From Stercorarius parasiticus (taxonomy: Eukaryota > Chordata > Aves > Charadriiformes > Stercorariidae): a stretch of 64,000 bases of DNA. Positions 49,780 to 59,296 of the stretch are shown one piece after another (within the stretch, counting starts at the first letter, position 1; the number at the start of each line of letters is the position of its first letter). A program made the position numbers and the translations under genes. Location of the stretch: positions 124,001 through 188,000 of the forward strand of contig VWZL01000429.1 in NCBI GenBank assembly GCA_013396915.1, written 5' to 3'. Under the pieces are notes generated by a model. It was not told where the DNA came from. It made no database searches and was given only the letters and a program-made list of their open reading frames with translations.

Positions 49780-50225
49780 CATTGCACTTTCCCAGCACTT
49801 TTTGTTTCAAAAGCATTAAAGAACTAAGACAAACTGTTTTTTAATCCTGATAAGGCACAAAAACATTCATCACACTCATTTCATAGATCAAGAAACAGAG
49901 GGAAATAAAAACTCAATGCTCATGCCAATTCTGGTGCCATAAATCATAAGAAAATTTTATCAGAAACAGTGTAAAAAGAAGGTAAGGCAAAGTTTTCAAA
50001 TTATTTTACTAAACAGAGGTGCCTAAACTTCAGAAGCAGCTCTGAATGCTTTGGCTGGCTGTAGCTGACATGGCCAGGTCATGCACAGTTCAGTCAGACT
50101 TTATTGGCATGACAACATCTTCACACACAGCTACAGGAAATCAGCAATACAGCTGGGAGGGAACCCAGGTCTCCTGAGTAGCAATTCTGTGTATTAATGA
50201 CAATACTCTGCTTCCTAGTCCCTTA
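49780..50225 (-). repeat. MIR-like ancient SINE remnants
   Basis: Two blocks in the right order match the reverse complement of MIR-type SINEs: CATTTCATAGATCAAGAAAC then AGAGGG (about 49879-49904), and CACACAGCTACAGGAAATCA then GGGAGGGAACCCAGGTCTCC then TGAG (about 50125-50178). MIR reads '..CATTTTACAGATGAGGAAACTGAGG..CACACAGCTAGTAAG..GAACCCAGGTCTCCTGA..'. The blocks are about 220 bp apart, further than in one MIR, so this may be two copies or one split by an insertion. Such elements predate the bird-mammal split. Confidence 0.5.
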
Positions 50226-51633
50226 CATCCTCACAGCATTTTTCAACCATTAACTAATGCATCAGTGAGGTTTGTTTGAGATGGAGATGCAACAAGCAAG
50301 CTCAAAATGAAAAGCATGTAGGGCCACCATTTCAGTGGGAAAAGGTTAACTCACTCTAATTAAATCCCACAGAGCCTCTCTGTTCAGAAACCATCACATT
50401 TTAAAAGCAATGAAGGTTAACATCTCATTAACGAGGAGGTTGTTAGCTATAAGGCTGCTATATGAAGATTTTTGATACTTATTTCTGCTGGAAAATAGTG
50501 CGGAGGAATATTATATTCATAGGTCTTTGTCAGAAAGGCTAAGGAGCTGTTAATCACCACAGTTACACTCTCTTTTTGACGTAAATTAACTTGGCTCTGC
50601 AGACTTTTCATTTTCTGCGCATCCATGCATGAGACCCTGCACGCTGTGTGACATGACAGGAGGGAGGACGCATGTCATCAAGTCACATGTCTTAGGAGAG
50701 AGCTATTGCACTCTCTGGCACCAAGAGGGAAACATCAAGCCTGCTTGCAGTGGATGTGGTGGGTGATGCACTACACGGAAGCTCCTCACTGTTCCGTCTC
50801 CCATGGACCCAATTCTCTGACCTCCTGCAGGACTGCAGGCACAGATCCTGAGCACCAGCGGGGATAAATACCATGGAAAATCCTCAGCTGCATGAGCCAC
50901 AGATACCACAGCGCCAGCGCAGCCTGAGCCTTGCTCGCAAGGGGTGCCAAATGTAGATCTGGCATATAGCAATAATCTCTGCTTTTTACTGAGCATAAAC
51001 TTCTTTGTATTGATCCTACCATCATAGGACCTCTCCTGACTATGATTTCCATTTATCATTGCTGCAGAGAAAAAAGTTTTCTTGTGCTTGGTATATGTGG
51101 AGATAGCAAAACTTTGCCTACTCTTGGAAAGATTATTGATTTATATTAATGAAGTGCTATTTAGGTAGTGAGTGACTGAATAAGAAACAGTAATCAGTTA
51201 AAGAGACACACAAGGAAATATGCACCTCATATATGACTCATAGCCAAAGAAGAGGAAGAACTTCTGCCAGCTAGAAGAAAATAGCAAACAAACAGATTAT
51301 GTGTTGTTAGCAATTAAAAAATACATTCCACAACTTTACCCACTGAAGAGTAAATTTACAACATCTCTCATGGTTAGATGAGAGGAGGGCTCATTTCTAA
51401 CATAGTCATAGGTTAATAACTTTAGTTGGCTTCTCATACAACTGAAAAGCAGCAACAGGCATCGTTGTTATCGCCACAGGGTGGTAACAGAATTCAGTGA
51501 ATTCCAGAGAAAAATACTTAAAATGTCAAAACATAAGCTTAACTGAATAAAAAGCCGAGTGTAAGCCCAACCCAGAGAATGGAAAAGTACTGGATAAAAC
51601 ATTGGAAAATATACTGCAGGGAACAATCCCACT
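50226..51633. other. Non-coding DNA with a G+C-richer patch at 50640-50960
   Basis: Three overlapping minus-strand frames (60, 118 and 88 codons) lie in 50692-51059; none is recognised, and overlapping frames argue against any of them. 50340-50640 is repeat-free with evenly mixed composition (CATCTCATTAACGAGGAGG at about 50422), a candidate conserved element. No repeat is recognised with confidence. Confidence 0.5.
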
Positions 51634-51702
51634 TTGGCAGTGGGATAGACTAAATGACCTAATACAACTTTTCCATCCCGATTTTATACGATTCTATGAT
51701 TC
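51634..51702 (+). mobile_element. CR1 LINE, short old 3' tail
   Basis: TGGGATAGACTAAATGACCT, CAACTTTTCCATCC and ACGATTCTATGATTCAAC match the CR1 3' end 'TTGGACTAGATGACCT..AGGTCCCTTCCAACCC..ATTCTATGATTCTATGA' with many changes. It is more diverged than the copy at 6414, hence older. Confidence 0.8.
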
Positions 51703-54700
51703 AACAAAAACAGACTGTGAAACTAAAGACTGAAGTAAGTCTATAACCTAGCTACCATATTTTATAAATGTGTATATACACATTTCTATAGGTATTTAAA
51801 ATAGCGACTCTCTTGGCACTAGTCGTACAGGAGATATGTGCAGACTGTCAGATTTCCTCTTAAAACATTCATCCGGCTGCCAGGCTAAACAGATGCCAGC
51901 AACCTAAAAGATAGACCTAAGAATAACCCTGAAGACACTCTGAAAAGAAATAATAGCTTAAACTGAAGAAGTCAATTATGTTGATCACTACAGGCTAAAA
52001 CTCCGGTTTCATTGTGAAAATTAAGGCAAAGACCAAAAAACACAGGAAGAGCAGGAGAGCTGGGCCCTCAATACGAGTATCTCTGTTGGAGAATGGATGC
52101 TCTTACACGCTTACTGTTCTTTAAAAGGTTGTGCTCCTCCTCTGTGGGAAACAGGAACAACGTTAAGTGTTGTAGGAAAGTCACTATAGTTCATTATTTA
52201 TAAAAACACAGCTCAAACTTTTACAAATGAACTTCAACACCTGAATTGACAATTAATGAGTAGGCTGATCAATTCCTCTCCTTCTGGATAGATGCACATC
52301 ATCAAAAAATTAACAAAATATGGAATACATCCAAGGCCCTTCTCTCTCTTTTTTTTTTAAATGATCTTCTTTTAAAGGAAATCACTACTCTCAAAAGACT
52401 GCAAAGTGAGATTTATATATTTAGTTTCCCTTAGCTCAGTATAAAAGTATTCTAAATGAGAATATGCACTAACAAAGATTGTCCTATTTTCTGAGAAGGG
52501 AAATACTGACTTCAAAATGTGCTTCCCCATGCAGATAATCCTGTGACTACAGAGGTTCCTGCAGTTGTAAATAATATGAGACCACCTGGACATGTCTAAT
52601 AGAGACAGCCGGGTAAATAGGTCATTCAAAAAGAAAAACAAAGTCTTCTTATTTGAGTCCCTCGGTACAGATCTGTAGCTCTAAGGCTAATCAATTAGCT
52701 CCCGGAAGAATGGGTGGCTCTGTCCTGAAGTGTCTTTCCAGACAGTGGAAGAGCCCTGTCATCCTGCTTTAAATAAGGAACAAGCTTCATCACTGAGGAG
52801 GGCAAAAATATGGTTTAAACAAATAGTTGATTAAAGGAGCAATTGTAAAAGAAAAAATTCATCCCTTTTTTTAAGGAGCATTTGTTCCATCTGAGAAAAA
52901 TAGCTACTGTGAATCGCTTTTCCACAACAGTGAAGCTTCCAATTATTAAAGATTTTTTTTTTTCCTCAAAGGACAGAAAAACACTAGAAGTGCTGAGAAA
53001 AGCAAATACTGGACAGACCATATTCAAGGAGATGATTACCACTGGAGCTGGATAAAACAAGTTTACCTGGGAAGGTGGCTCAGCAGTTTCCTGTTGGTAC
53101 ATAAAACTGCAGGCTACTTCAGCTGCTTTTAAACCCTTTCAAAACTTCCTTATTCATTACCCTCCCGCTTCTCACATCTGCTTTAGCCTTTATTCTACAG
53201 CAGATGTTAGCATAGTGGTTACATAGCAGTTAATCCTTACAGAATCTCACATCTCATGACTTAAGAATATTTTTAAAAGCCTCTAAGGAATTTAGGAGTC
53301 AATACTACTGATTTTCAGGGAGGTTTGGGCTCCTGGGACAAGATTCACAAGTTGGTTTAGAGAATTTCAGTTCTAAGAGTCAGAGTTCCCACTGCTCTGT
53401 CCCAGTTGGTGGTGGCCCTGGAGGCCACAGTTGTCCAGAGCACAGGAAGCACAAGACCAGCAGAAGCCCTGAGAAGGAATTTGATGCTAAAGATGGAAAT
53501 GCCATAGCTTGTTCCCTCATTTACAGTTAGCTTGGTTTGTATATCTGCAACCTGCTGCATTTGTTTGGTTAGTGTGATAATATCCAGTTGCAGATACATC
53601 AGTACTGTAAGTTATACCTGGCTTTCCAAGTTCGAATTTCTTGACTTTCACAGATCTGAAATAGATGCTTGGCTTCTGAAATTCCTTTGTATAATTCATG
53701 GAATAGCACGTAAGACAAACACCTCCCCAGTAAATCAAGAGCCATGTAGAAGAGAAATGCTCTGCAAGGCTGAGCCAGAGGACATTTTGTGGGTTTAGCT
53801 CTAACTCACAAGGTTAGCAAAGCTCCTGGCTCCACTTGTGTTTCACAGAGCTAGGGAGCTAGGCCTTCCACAGAAAAATGGAGGGAAAAAAGGGAAACGT
53901 ACAAGCAAAAAAAGTCCGTTATAGTGTTATGGTTAGGGTGTTTATTTCAAACATACACATTCATGTCCCTCTTTGGGTAATTGAATCTGAGCCCAAGCTT
54001 CTCTATGCATATGCTTTTGGGTATCTGGGGACAATGTTTCTCAATTCCTCAGATCTTTCCCTTTCCATTAATTAGGCAGTCTGCACTTTAGGGTAGAGAG
54101 AGGAAAGTGAGAAATTAAGTGAAGGAAAAAGCTGAAGGAAAAAACACCCCCTAACTTGCCAAACAGAACATTTTCCTCAGAAGTAGGACGCATGGAGCTG
54201 AAATAAAGTTGGATGCACCCCACTCTCCAGGGCTCTCCAGGTTCTCTAACAAGGCCTTTCTCCTGCAGCTGAGAGACGCTAGAAAACATGTAGGAGATTT
54301 GAGACTGAAGTGAGTGCATCTATCCAGCAGGAAAAATAAGATACATTTAAGGATGAGCTACGTGGAGCCAGAGGGGATTTTGATAGTGATGCACAGACAT
54401 CTAAGATGGTACTTAGTCTCTGGATTTAGAAGAAACGGGCTGGTTATATGGGTCTATACTTTAGTCACAAGGGTTTTGATAGGGTCCATTTTGGAAAATG
54501 AGCCTCCAAGTACCCAGGTTCTTTTTGAAGTGGGACATGGATGCTTCTGAACTTGCCTTCACTGTCCAGTAAAGTATTGTGCAGACCTGGAAGTGCTATC
54601 ACTGTGCTAAGTGGGACCAAGTGTCTTTGTCTCCAAGAGCACTGGACTTGGTGGATGCCTTAACTTGGGCCAACACAACTCAAATTCTGTTTTCTGTTTA

Positions 54701-55269
54701 TGATACTTACTATTTTTTATGCCTGTATCTAAAATCTAGCCCTCAGGTACCTCTTAATTGTACTTCACAGTACGGTGTGTACATCCCCATTGAAACCACA
54801 GTCCTTCTTAAGTCTTTCATAACCATCTACCCTGTAAGTTGTTTGTCATCATCTGGAGCAGTACACACAACTAGTCTGAGTAACTATAGTAGGAAATTTG
54901 GAGAAACACACAATTCTCTTGCAAACAAAACATTTGGTGAAAATGGGAAAATTCTCAGTGTTGCAACATCTTATTTTAAACAAAATTCTAATTATTATTT
55001 ACTGTTTTAATGGCTAAAAACATAATAAAAAAAACACCAACAGTGAGTTGATTTTTTCCCCCCAGAAAACTGTAAAACTTTGAGAGTTTGGCCCCACTTG
55101 GAACACAGCCAAATTTCAAAAACTCGAAATATTTTGTTGAATGGAATGTCAGCTTTCCTCATACTTATAGTAATATGCAATTTAGGTCCCTAGCTACAGT
55201 GAACTGTCTGGTTTTATGGGGCCTGCCCAGATAGTCTAGATTCCTTGGTCTGAAGCTGCAAATGTTTTT
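51703..55269. other. Non-coding DNA, no gene recognised
   Basis: Open frames of 143 codons (+, 54579-55010) and 80-95 codons (-) resemble no family. The stretch 53357-53600 on the minus strand has an open frame with a short heptad-like segment (LTKQMQQVADIQTKL) but no further support as an exon or viral relic. A perfect 20-bp palindrome at 51766-51785 is listed separately. Confidence 0.5.
51766..51785. repeat. Perfect 20-bp palindrome
   Basis: AAATGTGTATATACACATTT equals its own reverse complement. It is A+T-rich and alternating purine-pyrimidine in the centre, so it could extrude a cruciform, but it may simply be chance in A+T-rich DNA. Confidence 0.75.
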
Positions 55270-55350
55270 ACCCATGCTCAACTTCCCTACTGTGTGTGGT
55301 CCCACTGAAATCAATAGGACTCCTCACAGTGGTTAAACTAAACATGAGCG
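55270..55350 (+). repeat. Old amniote interspersed repeat remnant
   Basis: CCCATGCTCAACTTCCCTAC and GTCCCACTGAAATCAATAGG, then ACTCCTCACAG, follow the same pattern as 31500-31612: a near-palindrome TCCCATTGAAATCAATGGGA followed by 'ACTxCTCAC..AGTAA'. I know this pattern as frequent in turtle, crocodile and bird DNA. The exact family is not settled. Confidence 0.4.
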
Positions 55351-56139
55351 CGAGCATTTGAGTGTGAGTGTCTCATGGCCTGAGACTGCATATTCCCAAG
55401 AAAAAGCACATGTTATCTGGGGAGAGGGAAGGTCCTGTGAATCGCCTTATCCACCTATCATTCTGTGTAAACAATGCAAATGAAAATAATAGTGTCATAT
55501 TTTCGAGCTCACACTCAGGTCTGGAAGCTTCTTTGTATGATGCCAAGAATCATAGTAAGTCAAGAACCTTAGACTAAGCAACGAGTGTTTCAAATTATTC
55601 CCTTATTTTCTTAAGTTGACTGGACAGGTATATTTTATATGGCTCTTAATTTATTATCTTTCATAATAAGGAATGTTACTGCAGAAATACAGCATTATGG
55701 AATATTGCTGAACATATTATTAAATCTAATCATGGTAAATGGTTTTCCTTTCCAAAATTGTATGGTCCTGTCTATCTTTCTCCAAGATATTTGAATAACT
55801 GGCGGTTTCATTCTTCATACATTTCAAGCTCCACTAATTATGTTATGAAAAGATCTTTACAAAACGGGTGCTCTGGTGAGTTAGGTACTGTGGGGTGGGG
55901 GGTGACTAGTGCTGAAGCAGAGGGACCATACTACTGCTGAGAAATTCCAACAGTCCAGGATTTTATCTTCATCTCAAATGAGACAAAAAGTCTACTTTTT
56001 TAAGAATACTGTTCCTTTTTATTAGTGTTTGGGTTTTAAATAGCACCAGTTTTAAAGCAGTCATCCTTTTTATTTTAGCACTGGAACAAAAAATCACACA
56101 AAATCAAGTTTAGTACGAAGTAATGACTGGTCCCAAACC
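55351..56139. other. Non-coding DNA, nothing recognised
   Basis: Only short open frames (69 and 60 codons) without family resemblance. A G-rich stretch (GTGGGGTGGGGGGTGAC) lies near 55889. No repeat is recognised. Confidence 0.6.
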
Positions 56140-56249
56140 TCACATTACACAGAGGAAAATTCTGTAGTCAAATAACAGCTGCCAGCTGTGATTTTGAGCC
56201 AGAACAACAGCTTTTCTCAGCAATGTGCTGGGAGATATCTCCAGAGTGT

Positions 56250-56560
56250 GTGGGATGGTGTACAGCGCTCGGCGGGAACAGGCTGTGTCACTTCTGCGAT
56301 GAGCTGAGCACAGCGAGGGAAGGCGAAAGCAGAAAGACGAGGACAAAAATAAGTACCTGTGCCCTGGCTTGCCTCAGTGTAATCCAGAGAATGTAAATCA
56401 TCTGCATTGCAGCCATTTTTAGGATTTTTGCCTGCCTTCCACTACCAGGCTGGAGCAGCAGCTTATGCAAGTGTGTCTTAGGTCCGAAAGGAGTGAGGAG
56501 TGAGAGCAGGGGCAGCCGTACGGGCCAGCCACTAACAAAAATGCTTCCAAAAGTCTCCAT
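56250..56560 (-). promoter_or_regulatory. CpG cluster with a possible short first exon on the minus strand
   Basis: 56255-56345 holds about seven CpG (CAGCGCTCGGCGGGAAC and AGGGAAGGCGAAAGC), with more around 56480-56525. On the minus strand an ATG at 56416-56414 has a good Kozak context (A at -3, G at +4) and opens MAAMQMIYILWITLRQARAQ. Directly after that peptide lies a donor-like CACAG|GTACTT. The unspliced frame continues through a hydrophobic stretch (VLIFVLVFLLSPSLAVL) to a stop at about 56288. A signal-peptide-type first exon is therefore conceivable, but I recognise no protein and see no downstream exon. It may equally be chance. Confidence 0.2.
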
Positions 56561-58890
56561 GAAATATTATCTCTCACAGGCAGCTGTTCAATACCTCATG
56601 ATGTGTGTTAGGCGCTGCTTTCCTGCCAGCCTACTGGACTGCACAGCACGCTCACCTCAGCTTAGTTTACTTTATTAGATTGTGAATTAAAAAAGCATTA
56701 TTCTCATTGCTCAGCAGACAGCTTCCCTTTCCAGTGACTCACTGCTGCTCTCATAACGCTCATGTACCCTCAGCACCACCCAGGCCATAATTTGTCTCAA
56801 TATTTCAAGTAGTGTCAAGTGCCTGTGAATGTAGTCTGATCTGTTACACCCAAGTAAAGTTTGTCTTATGGATATACATGTGCTAAATGGAGAGTAAATC
56901 ACTTCTGGAGATGACAAAGTTAAATTTGTCACCATTTTGGAAGGAAATTTCTTTTGTCTGCCTGCATGGCAAGTTTCTGTTTGGTGACATTCAGGGATTT
57001 AAAGCTGAATGAAAACAATAGATCCTGGATATCCCTGCTCCTTGAGAGCAAGCCCCTTGTACCCCATCATAGCCCCAGCCTGATCGTGAGCTGGTACAAA
57101 AGCACACAACATGGAGAAGAGTGCAAGTCTGGCAGGATACAAATAGCATCAGCAATTGTTAATCTGCTGGGTTTTTACAAAATAATGAAAGAGAAACAAA
57201 TCTTCCATGTGAGCAAGATGAATATACAAATAAGATCCACAAGGAATAATTCAATGGAAGTTTGCAATAATTTTCTGCTGTTCAGATTAGTTAGTCCAAA
57301 TAAAAATGTCTTTATTCACAGTCTTAGATCCAGGCTAGCACTGAAGGCCTGTTCCACAAGGCTCAATCTCCCGTATAACTGGAGGTTGGAGGACGGGTTC
57401 AACAGATCTCCGAGAAAACTTTATTGCATCACAGTATGCAAGGTGTCATTACTGGCCAAATCTGCAAACTCAGAGCTAAGTAGCCTCTTCTTTTACTGAC
57501 TTTAATGCAGATTGTTTTCACTCAAAGAACTGAAAATAGAAGGCAATAACTCCTCGGTTAACCAAGCTGAAACTCTCTGAATTATCAAACAGTCATTTAG
57601 CTAAGGTCCAAGACCACCTATGAGTCTAGCAGAAGTTCACACACAACATGGAGGAAGGGCGTAGTTTTTGGAGATCTGTGACCTGCTCCGATTTTTAGCT
57701 GTATGGTGTAATAGTTAAATTTACGGGTAATGGGGAAAATGAGTGTCCTGAAAAACACGGACAGCAGCAGTTACTCTTGCCTGGGCTGCAGCTGCTCACC
57801 ACCTCAGGGGGTCAGAAACGAGTCCTTATTTCTGCCACAGCTGCAATGAATATGGGGAGACACTTACCAGTCTCACCACACAGGCCAAAGCATTAACCAA
57901 AAGATGACTATAATGAATGTCAGGAAGATCAAATTAGGGTCAAGATAGCTTGTTGTCCTGCTTGCTTGATGCTTACTCAGAAAGAATTTCCTCTTTATGT
58001 GAGTTATTTGCTCAAATGAGGTTTGTAAGAGCCCTTATCTGACTCAGCCTCCAGGCAATGATGTCTGCCTTGTTGGGTCAAATCATGCAGCCGCTGAAAT
58101 CAATGGGAACATTCCTTGTGATTTCAAATGGGGGCAAAGCCTGAGTTACGATATATTATAGTACATATTTTACTATACATTTACTATGTACTAGGTACTC
58201 CATACAAATGAAAAAAAAATCTGTCTATTAATAAAAGTGAAAATCAACTAAAATGATCTGAGTTGCAACAACTATTTTCTTTGTGAAATGATCATTTGTT
58301 CTCCTGAAGAGAAGCCTATCTATACAACTAGCTTCATCTGTCCTTTTAAGTTAAAAGTCACTGTATTTCCCCATTAAGTTTAAGGACAAATATTGCACTA
58401 GCTCCTAAGAAAACTGTATCAAGAACTTGATGATTTAGTATATTAAACAGATTGATTCACGTTTCCAAAGAGTTTCTGCTGAGTTTTCAAGCCCTTTTAG
58501 ACTTGTATTTACCTGTGAGTTCCCAGTTTTCCTGTTTGAGTTTGGAGCCACTTGCAGAATGGGAGACGGAATACTGCATTTGCTGTGATACATGACATAT
58601 AAATATATTTCCATTTGTATCTTAATCTCATAGTGACCCACTTTTCCATCATCCTGAAGGTGCTTGTAGATCCATTTATTTATATATGTCTTCCCTTTTT
58701 TGGGAAACAGTCTGCTTTTCTTTCTCTATTCCATTACTTTTTGGGTTCTGCATTAGCCTTCAGATATAAGTGTCTCATCTAATTTTATAAGACTATGGAA
58801 TAAGCATTGTATGAATGCTTTTTGATTTTTATATATATACCATTTTCATTTGTTAGTAGATGTTGGCAATATGTTCATTAGTTCATAATG
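56561..58890. other. Non-coding DNA containing the window's longest open frame
   Basis: The 181-codon frame on the plus strand (56954-57499) has no recognisable domain, no low-complexity bias and no obvious promoter. A length of 543 bases is not improbable by chance over six frames of 64 kb. Its right end overlaps an LTR-like polyadenylation stretch on the minus strand (see findings). An old repeat remnant at 58070-58140 is listed separately. A short A+T hairpin (TATAGTA ... TACTATA) lies at about 58157-58177. Confidence 0.5.
58070..58140 (+). repeat. Old amniote interspersed repeat remnant
   Basis: GGGTCAAATCATGCAGCCGC, TGAAATCAATGGGAACATTC and TGATTTCAAATGGGGGC follow the 'GGGCCAAATCCTGCAG..TGAAATCAATGGGA..TGACTTCAATGGGAGC' pattern of an old dispersed family seen in reptiles and birds. 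It resembles the remnants at 31500 and 55270 but has a different left part. Confidence 0.4.
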
Positions 58891-59296
58891 AATCATAGAA
58901 TGGTTCAGGTTAGAAGGGACCTTAAAGATCATCTAGTTCCAAGCCCCCTGCCATGGTCAGGGACACCTCCCACTAGACCAGGTTGCTCAAAGCCCCATCC
59001 AGCCTGGCCTTGAACACTTCCAGGGGTGGGGACATCCATAACTTCTCTGAACAACCTGTTCCTGTGTCTTACCATCCTCACAGTAAAGAATTTCTTCCTA
59101 ATACCTAATCTAAATCTCCTCTCTTCCAGTTTAAAACCGTTACCCCTCGTCCTATTGCTCCACTCCCTAATAAAGAGCCCCTCCCCATCCTTCCTGTGGG
59201 CGCCCTTCAGGTACTGGAAGGCTGCTATAAGGTCTCCCTGGAGCCTTCTCTTCTCCAGGCTGAACAACGCCAACTCTCTCAGCCTGTCCCCATAGC
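58891..59296 (-). mobile_element. CR1 LINE, 5'-truncated copy
   Basis: AATCATAGAATGGTTCAGGT, AGAAGGGACCTTAAAGATCA and CTAGTTCCAAGCCCCCTGCC are the reverse complement of the CR1 3' end. The minus-strand frame 58929-59273 encodes the ORF2 C terminus (LFSLEKRRLQGDLIAAFQYL, RTRGNGFKLEERRFRLG, RKKFFTVRMVRHRNRL) and is then shifted after VMDVP, so the end of the protein is out of frame. The right end is at CTCAGCCTGTCCCCATAG, where the element is truncated. It is the same subfamily as copies A and B but lacks their non-CR1 segment. Confidence 0.95.

Noticed and set aside
50692..51059. Three overlapping minus-strand frames as an exon
   Set aside because: Overlapping frames in a locally G+C-rich patch are expected from fewer stop codons. 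None resembles a known protein.
53357..53600. Minus-strand frame with a heptad-like LTKQMQQVADIQTKL segment as a possible envelope or coiled-coil relic
   Set aside because: Only one short segment is suggestive. No disulfide motif, LTR or neighbouring retroviral sequence supports it.
56954..57499. 181-codon plus-strand open frame, the longest in the window
   Set aside because: No recognisable domain, no promoter or splice context, and its 3' part overlaps an LTR-like stretch on the other strand. The length is within chance for 64 kb in six frames.
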